A stretch of DNA of 38,026 nt, taken from an uncultured Lachnospiraceae bacterium. Its GTDB lineage: Bacteria > Bacillota > Clostridia > Lachnospirales > Lachnospiraceae. Every line of letters starts with the position of its first letter. Within the stretch, counting starts at the first letter, position 1. The translations under genes and the position numbers were made by a program. Below are positions 15,302 through 23,098 of the stretch, in pieces. A model generated the notes under the pieces. That model saw only the letters and a program-made list of their open reading frames with translations. It was not told where the DNA came from and ran no database searches. The DNA lies in contig CAJUDQ010000031.1 of assembly GCA_910585215.1 (NCBI GenBank), positions 1 through 38,026 on the forward strand. Direction: 5' to 3'.

Positions 15302-15502
15302 TTGAGCAAAGCGGATGAGTTAAATAAACAAATGACAGGTGCAAAATCATATGAGCAATGGCTGGAATTAAAACAGGAAGCAGAAGAACTTTTTCAGAAT
15401 GCAGATTCGGAAGAAGAAAAAGAAAAATCCAAACGATGTATGGAAATTTTAACTGAGATATGCAATCTCATACAAGAGGGAGGATTTAGAGAACTTCTGT
15501 AA
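15302..15502 (+). CDS. Small hypothetical protein at the end of the copper operon
   Basis: A 66-residue, charged, probably all-helical protein (LNKQMTGAKSYEQWLELKQE, then an acidic EEEKEKSKR stretch) ending GGFRELL. No family is recognised and the single Cys does not form a metal motif. It starts at TTG directly after the copA stop, with GAGG 11 bases upstream, and ends before the operon terminator, so it should be made with CopA. An in-frame ATG at 15332 would give 56 residues. A role in copper handling is only suggested by position. Confidence 0.55.
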   Translation: MSKADELNKQMTGAKSYEQWLELKQEAEELFQNADSEEEKEKSKRCMEILTEICNLIQEGGFRELL

Positions 15503-15531
15503 GCTGTCTGAAAAAATTTAAAATTAATAAG

Positions 15532-15573
15532 AAAATCTTAAGAAACAGCTTTATTTTTTCTTAAGATTTTTTT
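15532..15573 (+). terminator. Rho-independent terminator of the copper operon
   Basis: A perfect 14-pair stem (15532-15545 with 15557-15570), 11-base loop, and a run of seven T. Confidence 0.9.
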
Positions 15574-15639
15574 ATTATAATGAAAAAGAAAGAAGAAAAA
15601 AATAAAATAAGGAAACCGGAAGAGAAGATGAAACAAGGA

Positions 15640-15668
15640 TTGACTTATAGAATTAGTCATGTTATAAT
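15640..15668 (+). promoter_or_regulatory. Promoter of the dlt-like operon
   Basis: TTGACT (15640-15645), a 17-base spacer ending in TGT (extended -10), and TATAAT (15663-15668). This is one of the strongest promoters in the window; transcription should start near 15675. Confidence 0.85.
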
Positions 15669-15680
15669 GTCACATGAAAG

Positions 15681-15707
15681 AAGTGTACTATGTGATATAG
15701 TACACTT
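15681..15707 (+). promoter_or_regulatory. Perfect palindrome in the dlt-like operon leader
   Basis: An 11-base inverted repeat, AAGTGTACTAT-GTGAT-ATAGTACACTT, lies just after the expected transcription start. It could be a repressor operator or an mRNA leader hairpin. No T-run follows, so it is not a terminator. Confidence 0.6.
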
Positions 15708-15747
15708 GTGAAATACAGGAAAATCACTTATTTATGAGGGAACTAGA

Positions 15748-17292
15748 ATGAAGAAAATAAATGTTTTAGAATATCTGGAGGCTTCCGCAAAAGCATATCC
15801 GGAAAAAATTGCAGCAAAGGATGATAAGACCTACTGCACATACAGGGAACTGGAAAAGCGGGCAAAGCAGGTAGGTACATGGCTTTCAAAAGAAACACAG
15901 CCGCATAAGCCGGTTGCCGTATTTATGGAAAAAAGTGTGACTGCATTGCAGTTATTTATGGGAATTGTATATGCAGGTGATTTTTATGTGCTGATTGACC
16001 CGAATTTTCCAATATGGAGAATTGAACAGATTCTTGGCGTGCTGAATCCGGAGGTAGTCATTACTTATCCCGAGTACAGAGATAAGCTGAAGGAATCCGG
16101 ATATGGAGGAAAGATTGCTGAAGCTTTGGAAATACAGAGCGATATAGATTTGATGGCACTGGAAAATATAAGAAATCAGGCGCTGGATACAGACCCGCTA
16201 TACAGCATATTTACTTCAGGTTCTACAGGAGTACCAAAGGGAGTGCTGATTTCCCACAGGTCTGTAATAGATTTTATTGATTGTTTTACAGAGTTATTTC
16301 ATATAGAAGAAAAAGATGTAATTGGAAATCAGGCGCCATTTGATTTTGATGTCTCAGTGAAGGATATTTATTCCTGCTTAAAGACAGGGGCTACGTTAAT
16401 TATTATACCGAAATCCAGTTTTATGTTTCCAAATGCAGTGATTGATATGCTGGAAGATAATCATGTAACTACCTTAATCTGGGCAGTATCTGCGTTATGT
16501 CTGTTAAACAGGCTGCATGGATTAAAATATAAGGTTCCTTCTTGTATTAATAAAATCATGTTCAGTGGAGAGCTTATGCCGATTAAGCAGTTAAATCAGT
16601 GGAGAGGCTATTATCCACATGCCATGTTTGTCAATCTTTATGGACCGACGGAAATCACCTGCAACTGCACTTATTATATTTTAGACAGAGAATTTTCCGA
16701 AGAGGAGAAACTTCCTATGGGAACCGCTTTTCCAAACGAGAGAGTTTTTCTGCTGGATGACTGCGGACAGGAAGTGACAGAGAAAAATATATCTGCGGAA
16801 ATCTGTGTGGCGGGAACTGCTCTTGCTCTTGGGTATTATAATAATCCGGAGATGACAGAAAAAGCATTTACTCAGAATCCTTTAAACAAAAATTATCCGG
16901 AAGTGATTTACCATACCGGAGACCTTGCGTATATTGGAGAAGATGAAATGTTTTATTTTGCAGGGCGCAAGGATTTTCAGATAAAACATATGGGACACAG
17001 GATTGAGCTGGAAGAGATTGAAGCAGTACTTGGAAGTCTGAAAGATATCGAACATGCCTGCTGCTTCTTTGATGAACAGAAAAATAAAGTAGTGGCGTAT
17101 TATGTGGGAACAGAGGACAAAAGAGCGATTATTGACAATATGAAAACAAAGGTGCCGGATTTTATGGTGCCAAATGTATTTGTAAATGTAGAAGAGCTTC
17201 CGTTAAATAAAAACGGCAAGACAGACCGAAACAGACTGAAGGAAATGTACAGAGAAGGAAAGGGTGAGAAAAATGGAAAAGAAAGATTTTGA
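15748..17292 (+). CDS. DltA-like amino-acid adenylating enzyme (carrier-protein ligase)
   Basis: The 514-residue enzyme should activate an amino acid with ATP and load it onto the carrier encoded by the fourth gene. Adenylation-domain motifs are complete: TSGSTGVPKG (156-165), NLYGPTE, YHTGDLAY, FAGRKDFQIKHMGHRIELEEIE, and Lys491 in NKNGKTDR. Asp201 in PFDFDVSVKD is placed like the DltA Asp that holds the substrate amino group, so an amino acid is the likely substrate. The DltA Cys linked to D-alanine selectivity (in the FCGE motif) is Ser273 here (MFSGELMP), so the substrate may not be D-Ala. Length matches DltA. GAGGGA lies before the ATG. The gene overlaps the decarboxylase gene by 20 bases, so the two are translationally coupled. 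Confidence 0.8.
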   Translation: MKKINVLEYLEASAKAYPEKIAAKDDKTYCTYRELEKRAKQVGTWLSKETQPHKPVAVFMEKSVTALQLFMGIVYAGDFYVLIDPNFPIWRIEQILGVLNPEVVITYPEYRDKLKESGYGGKIAEALEIQSDIDLMALENIRNQALDTDPLYSIFTSGSTGVPKGVLISHRSVIDFIDCFTELFHIEEKDVIGNQAPFDFDVSVKDIYSCLKTGATLIIIPKSSFMFPNAVIDMLEDNHVTTLIWAVSALCLLNRLHGLKYKVPSCINKIMFSGELMPIKQLNQWRGYYPHAMFVNLYGPTEITCNCTYYILDREFSEEEKLPMGTAFPNERVFLLDDCGQEVTEKNISAEICVAGTALALGYYNNPEMTEKAFTQNPLNKNYPEVIYHTGDLAYIGEDEMFYFAGRKDFQIKHMGHRIELEEIEAVLGSLKDIEHACCFFDEQKNKVVAYYVGTEDKRAIIDNMKTKVPDFMVPNVFVNVEELPLNKNGKTDRNRLKEMYREGKGEKNGKERF

Positions 17293-18460
17293 AGAAGTGA
17301 TTCAAAAATTTGATACTCCCTGCTATGTGTTTGATTTGGACAGTTTGGAAAAACGGGTAAGGCTGATTTCGGATATGTTGGGTGAAGATATTACTACATG
17401 TTATGCCATGAAGGCCAATCCATTTTTAATCCGGCCAATGAATGAGTATATTGACAGATTTGAGGTATGTTCTCCCGGAGAATATGAAATCTGCATGAGG
17501 CAGGGGATTCAACCGGAAAAAATTGTAGTTTCAGGAGTAAACAAAACTGCCTGTTCTATGGACAGAATTATAGAATTAAGTAAAGGAAAGGGCATATTTA
17601 CCATTGAATCTTTCAGACATTATGATATACTAAGCAAGTGTACAAGAGAATATGGATTTCTGTTGAATGTTTATCTGCGTCTTTCCAGCTCCAATCAGTT
17701 TGGTATGGATAAGGGAACCTTGGAAGAGGTTTTAAAGCATGCGCAGACAGACCCGTATATAAACGTAATAGGGATTCATTATTATTCAGGTACACAGAAA
17801 AAGCTGAAAAAGGTGGAAAGGGAACTGGAAGAGCTTTCAGAATATGGAGCTTATTTAAAGGAAACGTACAGACTGGAAAGACTGGAACTGGAATATGGTC
17901 CTGGACTTTCTGTAGCATATTTTGATACAGATAAAGTAGATGCGGCAGAAGTACAGCTTGCAGGGCTTCGGGAGATTTTAAAGAACACAGATGTGTTCAG
18001 TCATATTTCTATTGAAATGGGAAGGTTTATTGCATCGGAATGCGGGTATTATATTACAAAGGTGGTTGATGTAAAAACTACCGAAAATGTAAATTACTGC
18101 ATTGTAGACGGCGGAATCCACCAGATTAATTATTATGGCCAGCTTATGGGAATGAAAAAACCCCAAATTACCTATCTGCCGCAGAGGACAGAGAATACTG
18201 GCAAATGGACAATGTGTGGTTCTCTGTGTACAATTAATGATGTGATTGTCAGAGATTTGGAAATTGGAAAGCCGGAGATTGACGACTGTATGGTATTTCA
18301 TACTTGTGGTGCCTATTCCGTAACAGAAGGTATGGCATTGTTTTTAAGCAGAGAGCTGCCACAGATTATTTTTTATTCTGTTAATAAAGGTTTCTGGTGT
18401 GTAAGAAAACCGATGGGAACCGATATTATAAATTCAGAAACGTCATCACGCTTCGCATGA
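17273..18460 (+). CDS. Fold-type III PLP-dependent decarboxylase-like enzyme (DAP/ornithine decarboxylase family)
   Basis: A 395-residue enzyme with the alanine-racemase-like barrel followed by the decarboxylase beta domain. Lys47 in YAMKANPF is the PLP Schiff-base lysine, FEVCSPGEYEI matches the next PLP-binding block, and GIHYYSGTQ (167-175) is the phosphate-side glycine turn. The stacking His of DAP decarboxylase seems to be Tyr171. IEMGRF and IVDGGIHQ follow, then Cys319, which aligns with the CESGD active-site Cys, and HTCGAYSVTEG. In butirosin biosynthesis a related enzyme, BtrK, decarboxylates an amino acid while bound to a carrier protein, so that role is possible here. A free-substrate decarboxylase or a racemase is the alternative. 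ATG 17273 is preferred over GTG 17264 (AAGGAAAGG spacing). Its last residues lie in the 56-base repeat. Confidence 0.75.
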   Translation: MEKKDFEEVIQKFDTPCYVFDLDSLEKRVRLISDMLGEDITTCYAMKANPFLIRPMNEYIDRFEVCSPGEYEICMRQGIQPEKIVVSGVNKTACSMDRIIELSKGKGIFTIESFRHYDILSKCTREYGFLLNVYLRLSSSNQFGMDKGTLEEVLKHAQTDPYINVIGIHYYSGTQKKLKKVERELEELSEYGAYLKETYRLERLELEYGPGLSVAYFDTDKVDAAEVQLAGLREILKNTDVFSHISIEMGRFIASECGYYITKVVDVKTTENVNYCIVDGGIHQINYYGQLMGMKKPQITYLPQRTENTGKWTMCGSLCTINDVIVRDLEIGKPEIDDCMVFHTCGAYSVTEGMALFLSRELPQIIFYSVNKGFWCVRKPMGTDIINSETSSRFA

Positions 18461-18585
18461 TGACAGATTATAAAGAAGCACGCGGATGCGTGCGCAGGTC
18501 ATCATACTTTGTATGATGACAGATTACAAAGAAGCACGCGGATGCGTGCGCAGGTCATCACGCTTCGCATGATGACAGATTACAA
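18443..18585 (+). repeat. 56-base tandem hairpin repeat inside the dlt-like operon
   Basis: Two full units and one partial unit have an exact 56-base period. Each unit holds hairpin A, TCATCA...TGATGA (18443-18463, 18499-18519, 18555-18575), and full units also hold hairpin B, GCACGC-GGAT-GCGTGC (18478-18493, 18534-18549). In the middle hairpin A, the inner arms change from CGC/GCA to TAC/GTA with pairing kept (and improved). The first copy runs over the decarboxylase stop and encodes its last residues (SSRFA). It lies between the decarboxylase and carrier genes and may tune their relative expression or mRNA ends. Confidence 0.9.
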
Positions 18586-18605
18586 CGAATGGAGGACATT
18601 TAATA

Positions 18606-18836
18606 ATGGAAGAACTGATTGAAATTCTGGAGGATATCCAGCCGGGGGTAGATTATAAAACACATGAAAAGCTGATTGATGACCATGTTCTTGATTCTTT
18701 CGGAATTTTATCACTTGTATCGGAGATTGAAGATGCTTTTGATATTGAAGTATCTCCTGCCGAGCTTGTACCGGACAATTTCAATTCGGCAGAGAGACTC
18801 TGGAAGATGATTCAACGTCTGAAGGGAGAGGAATAG
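18606..18836 (+). CDS. DltC-like acyl/aminoacyl carrier protein
   Basis: A 76-residue acidic carrier. Ser31 in the motif VLDSFGILSLV is the expected 4'-phosphopantetheine site, and VSEIEDAFDIEVSPAELVPDNFNS closely follows the DltC pattern (E-F-x-I-E-V...E-N-F). It would hold the residue loaded by the DltA-like enzyme as a thioester and pass it to the MBOAT protein. GGAGG lies about 10 bases before the ATG. The stop TAG is followed one base later by the MBOAT start, so the two are tightly coupled. It is closer to DltC than to fatty-acid ACP because of its length and the DSF rather than DSL context. Confidence 0.85.
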   Translation: MEELIEILEDIQPGVDYKTHEKLIDDHVLDSFGILSLVSEIEDAFDIEVSPAELVPDNFNSAERLWKMIQRLKGEE

Positions 18837-18837
18837 G

Positions 18838-20388
18838 ATGTCTTATCACCTGATTGCGTATTTTGCGATATTTCTGCCGGCGGTTATACTGATATATCAG
18901 TTGACGCCGCAGAAGTTCAGGTGGTTAGTGCTCCTGTCGGCAGATTATATTTTCTTCTGGCTGATTAGCGGAAAACTTATTTTATACCTTCTGTTTGCCA
19001 CCATTATCACACATTATATCGGCATATGGCTTGAGAATGTCTCTCTGACTGCGGAAGGTTCTGCCAAACAGATTACCAAAAAGAAAAGACGTGTTCTGGC
19101 ATTTGGAATATTAATAAACCTGGCTGTATTAGTTGTACTGAAATATTTTAATTTTTTTGGACAGAACATATCCTCGTTAATGAATGTATTGTCTATTAAC
19201 TGGGAGTATAAAACGATTCATTTTATGGTGCCGATTGGCATTTCATACTATACATTACAGACCATTTCTTATATGACGGATGTATACAGGGGAACTTTAA
19301 AGGCTGAAAAAAATATCGTTAAAATAGCATTATATCTCAGCTTCTTTCCACAGATTATGGAGGGGCCAATCAGCAGATTTCATGAAACTGCCGAAAGCCT
19401 TTATGAAGGAAAGAGCATTGAGTTTGAAAATATAAAATTTGGTTACCAGCGTATTATCTACGGCCTGTTTAAAAAAATCGTCGTAGCAGACAGAATCGCT
19501 CCGGTAGTAATCAAGGTTTTTGGAAATTATACGGAATATGACGGGTCGATTATTGTATTTGCAGTGATTTGCTTTACCCTTCAGCTCTATATGGAATTTT
19601 CAGGCTGTATGGATATTATTATGGGAAGCGGACAAATCTTTGGAGTAAAACTACCGGAAAACTTCAGACAGCCGTTTTTTGCAAAGGATGCCTCTGACTT
19701 TTGGCACAGATGGCATATTACACTTGGAACATGGTTTAAAGATTATATTTTTTATCCAGTTTCGCTGGCAAAGCCTGTGAAAAATTTTGCCAAAAAGGTA
19801 AAAAACAGATTTGGAAGAAATGTAAGCAAATTTGTCGCTCCTTTTGCAGCATTGTTCTGTGTATGGTCCTGCAATGGATTGTGGCATGGACCTTATTGGA
19901 CCTATATTTTTTACGGCATGTATTATTTTGTACTGATTTTTCTGGAAAATGTTCTGGAAGAACCGGTATCGAAGCTTACAGCAAAGTTACATATAAACAG
20001 AGAAGGAAGAGGCTATCGCATATTCCGCCTGTGTAAGCTGCTTGTAATTGTAAATATCGGAGAGATGTTTTTCAGGGCAGAAAGTGTTGGCGCAGGATTT
20101 ATCATGCTGAAAAACATGTTTATGAATTTTCATATTCACAAGCTGACTTATAAGTTTTTTGATTTAGGTATGGACCAGTACGATTCAGTAGTTGCACTGA
20201 TAGGAATTCTGGTGGTACTGGCAGTAGATATTATGCATGAAAAAAATATTTCATTAAGAGATATTATTGCAAAATGGGCGTTGCCGATAAGATGGGTTTT
20301 CTGGTATGCAGCAATTATGTTTGTTGTGATTTTCGGGGCCTATGGCGCAGGGTATACAGTAGTAGACATGATATATGCCGGATATTAG
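18838..20388 (+). CDS. MBOAT family membrane O-acyltransferase (DltB/AlgI-like)
   Basis: A 516-residue multi-helix membrane protein that should take the acyl group from the carrier and pass it across the membrane to a surface polymer. FFPQIMEGPISRF is the conserved MBOAT motif after the first bundle. SDFWHRWHITLGTWFKDYIFYP carries the conserved His290/His293 re-entrant segment, and NGLWHGPYWTYIFYG has the catalytic His350. At 516 residues it is longer than typical DltB (about 400) and nearer the AlgI/PatA type. Its start is 1 base after the carrier stop; its stop lies within AGGAGG for the next gene. The tunnel through MBOAT DltB accepts the carrier's phosphopantetheine arm, which fits this gene order. 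Confidence 0.88.
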   Translation: MSYHLIAYFAIFLPAVILIYQLTPQKFRWLVLLSADYIFFWLISGKLILYLLFATIITHYIGIWLENVSLTAEGSAKQITKKKRRVLAFGILINLAVLVVLKYFNFFGQNISSLMNVLSINWEYKTIHFMVPIGISYYTLQTISYMTDVYRGTLKAEKNIVKIALYLSFFPQIMEGPISRFHETAESLYEGKSIEFENIKFGYQRIIYGLFKKIVVADRIAPVVIKVFGNYTEYDGSIIVFAVICFTLQLYMEFSGCMDIIMGSGQIFGVKLPENFRQPFFAKDASDFWHRWHITLGTWFKDYIFYPVSLAKPVKNFAKKVKNRFGRNVSKFVAPFAALFCVWSCNGLWHGPYWTYIFYGMYYFVLIFLENVLEEPVSKLTAKLHINREGRGYRIFRLCKLLVIVNIGEMFFRAESVGAGFIMLKNMFMNFHIHKLTYKFFDLGMDQYDSVVALIGILVVLAVDIMHEKNISLRDIIAKWALPIRWVFWYAAIMFVVIFGAYGAGYTVVDMIYAGY

Positions 20389-20398
20389 GAGGTATACT

Positions 20399-21352
20399 AT
20401 GAAGAAATTAAATGGAAAAGTAGTCAGAAGCATTGGTTTTATGGCTGGACTGGTTCTTATTTTGACTTTGTCCTCCATGATATTTTCACCAAAAAGAGAA
20501 GCTTATAATGTGATTGCAGTAGACGAGAAAGAGAGGTCTATCAATGCGGAACCCGAGAATACACTGGATGTTATTTTTATGGGTGACAGTGAGAGCTATT
20601 CGGGTTTCTCTCCTTTGCAGATATGGGCAGAGTATGGAAATACTTCTTATGTATGTGGAACAACTGCTCAGAGATTATGCGATACCTATTCCCTTCTTCA
20701 GCATGTCTTTGAAAAACAGTCGCCAAAACTTGTAGTGCTGGAAACAAACTGTCTGTACAGAGAGGCCGGAATTTCAAAAGAATCTGATGATAAATCATTA
20801 AAGCTGGCAGCAGAATATTTTCCGGTTTTTCAGTATCATTCCCGCTGGAAGGGCTATGTTCCGCTTACTCTGTCAACCAAGCAGGAGGTGACAAAGGAAC
20901 GGAGAATGAAAGGCTTTCGTCTGCGCAAGTCAGTAAAGCCTTATATCGGTCCATTGCCATATATGAAAAAAACCAGTGAGATAACAGCAGTTCCGGAGCT
21001 TGCAGGGGAATATGTAGAAAAAATCAACAAGCTTTGTCAGGAAAATAATGCAGAATTGATACTGGTAAGTGTTCCTTCTGCCAAGAACTGGAATTACAGC
21101 AGACATAATGGAGTGGCAGAACTTGCAGAAAAAAATAAAATTGTGTACCTTGATTTGAATCTGGTGGAAGAAATTGGAATCAACTGGAAGACGGATACAA
21201 AGGATGCAGGAGACCATCTGAATTTTGCGGGGGCAAAGAAGGTTACAAAATATATCGGGAAATATCTCAATGAAAAATTTCAGCTTACAGACCACAGAGG
21301 AGATGCAAAATATCAGAAGTGGTATGAAGACTGCAAACTGCTGGAATTGTAG
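20399..21352 (+). CDS. Membrane-anchored SGNH-like protein (DltD/AlgX-type partner)
   Basis: A 317-residue protein with one N-terminal helix (about residues 11-30) and an outside domain. LDVIFMGDSESYSGF holds the SGNH nucleophile motif (G62-D-S64), and DAGDHLNFAGAKKV (about 269-282) supplies the Asp/His end of the triad. ILVSVPSAKNW could be the block III region. It should finish or proofread transfer to the outer polymer, as DltD, AlgX/AlgJ and PatB do beside MBOAT partners. AGGAGG lies 6 bases before ATG 20399. An upstream in-frame ATG at 20375 lies inside the MBOAT gene and lacks a ribosome site. It is the last gene of the five-gene operon; no clear terminator is seen after it. Confidence 0.75.
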   Translation: MKKLNGKVVRSIGFMAGLVLILTLSSMIFSPKREAYNVIAVDEKERSINAEPENTLDVIFMGDSESYSGFSPLQIWAEYGNTSYVCGTTAQRLCDTYSLLQHVFEKQSPKLVVLETNCLYREAGISKESDDKSLKLAAEYFPVFQYHSRWKGYVPLTLSTKQEVTKERRMKGFRLRKSVKPYIGPLPYMKKTSEITAVPELAGEYVEKINKLCQENNAELILVSVPSAKNWNYSRHNGVAELAEKNKIVYLDLNLVEEIGINWKTDTKDAGDHLNFAGAKKVTKYIGKYLNEKFQLTDHRGDAKYQKWYEDCKLLEL

Positions 21353-21402
21353 AAATATACACAGAGAATATCAATAAGAAATGTAAACTTAAGAAAAAAC
21401 TA

Positions 21403-21430
21403 TTGCAAAATCTCCTGTTACTGTTATAAT
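21403..21430 (+). promoter_or_regulatory. Promoter of the zinc-domain chemoreceptor gene
   Basis: TTGCAA (21403-21408), a 16-base spacer ending TGT, and TATAAT (21425-21430). Confidence 0.75.
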
Positions 21431-21499
21431 TTATATGTATGAAGCACCTTCCAACAAGGTACTGCAAATATTGTAATGCCAGAATGTAAGGAGAAAAAA

Positions 21500-22924
21500 A
21501 TGTCAGGAAAAAAGAAAATGGAGGAAGAATTAGCCTCATTGGGGAAAATGCGTCCGCTTGGAAAATCGGCAGGTAAAAGTCTGCTTGAAATACAAGGCAG
21601 ATTGGCAGAAGGAAAAAAGAATTTCGAAAAGGTTGTATTGGGAACTCTACAGGCCACAATGGCTGTGAGTTCCCTTGATTTGATGCTTGCCTATGGCAAA
21701 ACTCATCTGGAAGAAACAACGAAAAATCTTTCCGCTGCAACAGACAGAATACAAAGTATTGTAAAAAAAGCAGTGAGTATGGGAAGTGAAGCCACCGCAC
21801 AACATGAGGAACTTACAACAGCAGTAAGCGAAACAGAAGAAGAGGCAGACCAGGTAATCGAAAGAATAAAAAGCGGCAGACAGACATTGAATGATATGTT
21901 AAAGGTATCCGACCAGGCGATTCATCAGTCTGAACAGATGAAGAAAGATATGGGAGAACTGACAGAAATTATTAGCCGTATGAATGATGTCACTGCTGAG
22001 ATTACTTCTATTTCCAGCCAGACAAATCTTCTGGCATTAAACGCTTCCATAGAGGCGGCAAGAGCCGGAGAAGCGGGAAGAGGGTTTGCAGTTGTGGCGG
22101 AGGAAATACGAAATCTGGCAGATGAGACAAAGAATCTGACAGATTCTATGGGTTCGTTCCTTGGTTCTATTCATTCCGCTTCTAAAAAAAGTCTGTCAAG
22201 TGTGGATATCACAGTATCAGATTTGGAAAGCATGAATCGGGGATTAAAGGTAATCGGAGAACAAAATAAAGAAAATGGAGAACATGTCGGCAGAATTGTA
22301 GAATACCTTCATACGTTTGCAGCTTTAAGTCATGAGGTATGTAATGCCATTATTAATCTGGAGAATCAAATTGGACTTATTTCAGAGGAAAGTGAGGGCA
22401 TTTACAATCAGTCTGCTGAACTGAAGGATATTGACAGTTCACTTTCGGATATTTTGGAGCCGATTAAACAGATTGAGAATGGTCTTGACCAGACCGTGAA
22501 GCTGCTTGGAATCATGTCGGAAGATACATTTTATATGATTGAAAACAAAATATTTGCAGACTGTGTCAACGGCAGTGCCAAATCACATGAAAAATGGCTT
22601 GATTCTCTAAAATTGATGGCTAAGGAGCGAAAAATAAGACCACTTCAGACAAATGAAAAGAAATGCGGTTTTGGACATTTTTATTATTCAATTACCCCGA
22701 AAAATAAAGAAATAGTTGAAATCTGGAAAAGTCTTGAAGAAAAGCATCGAAAATTTCATCAATGTGCCATTTCTGTTATTGAGCAGATAAAGAAAGGTGG
22801 AGATACCGGTGAGATGATAGAAAAAGCTCAGCGTTTATCCGACGAGCTCCAGAAAGATTTTGCAGATATTTTACATATTACGCAGGAATTGGATAAAAAT
22901 GGACTTAATGTATTTGAAGAATAA
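21500..22924 (+). CDS. Cytosolic methyl-accepting chemotaxis protein with C-terminal CZB zinc domain
   Basis: A 474-residue soluble receptor with no membrane helix. Residues about 40-330 are a signalling coiled coil with the hairpin tip QTNLLALNASIEAARAGEAGRGFAVVAEEIRNLADETK. The C-terminal part (about 345-460) matches the chemoreceptor zinc-binding (CZB) domain: SHEKW, KKCGFGHFYY and KHRKFHQ give the expected His, Cys, His and His ligands. CZB domains hold zinc and are known to respond to oxidants such as hypochlorite. AAGGAG stands 6 bases before ATG 21500; the ATG at 21476 lacks a site. It is a single gene with its own promoter. The link to motility cannot be judged from the window. Confidence 0.85.
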   Translation: MSGKKKMEEELASLGKMRPLGKSAGKSLLEIQGRLAEGKKNFEKVVLGTLQATMAVSSLDLMLAYGKTHLEETTKNLSAATDRIQSIVKKAVSMGSEATAQHEELTTAVSETEEEADQVIERIKSGRQTLNDMLKVSDQAIHQSEQMKKDMGELTEIISRMNDVTAEITSISSQTNLLALNASIEAARAGEAGRGFAVVAEEIRNLADETKNLTDSMGSFLGSIHSASKKSLSSVDITVSDLESMNRGLKVIGEQNKENGEHVGRIVEYLHTFAALSHEVCNAIINLENQIGLISEESEGIYNQSAELKDIDSSLSDILEPIKQIENGLDQTVKLLGIMSEDTFYMIENKIFADCVNGSAKSHEKWLDSLKLMAKERKIRPLQTNEKKCGFGHFYYSITPKNKEIVEIWKSLEEKHRKFHQCAISVIEQIKKGGDTGEMIEKAQRLSDELQKDFADILHITQELDKNGLNVFEE

Positions 22925-23014
22925 AGAAACAAGGTGTAGGGAAGGTTATTATAAACGGGTATGTTTAGGGAGCTTTGTTCCCATAAAAAGGATAAAAACG
23001 GTCATAATCAGGTC

Positions 23015-23042
23015 TTGCAATTTTCGACAGATATGTTATATT
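23015..23042 (+). promoter_or_regulatory. Promoter of the L,D-transpeptidase gene
   Basis: TTGCAA (23015-23020), a 16-base spacer ending TGT, and TATATT (23037-23042), 57 bases before the ATG. Confidence 0.65.
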
Positions 23043-23098
23043 ATGTGATGTATTCAATACATTATAATTAAAATTTACATATATTTGGGAGGATATAA

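Noticed and set aside
18443..18585. CRISPR array
   Set aside because: The units are contiguous 56-base tandem copies with no unique spacers.
15748..21352. Plain dltABCD operon
   Set aside because: The gene order differs (A, PLP enzyme, C, B, D-like), the MBOAT is longer than DltB, and the selectivity Cys is absent, so I did not give dlt gene symbols.
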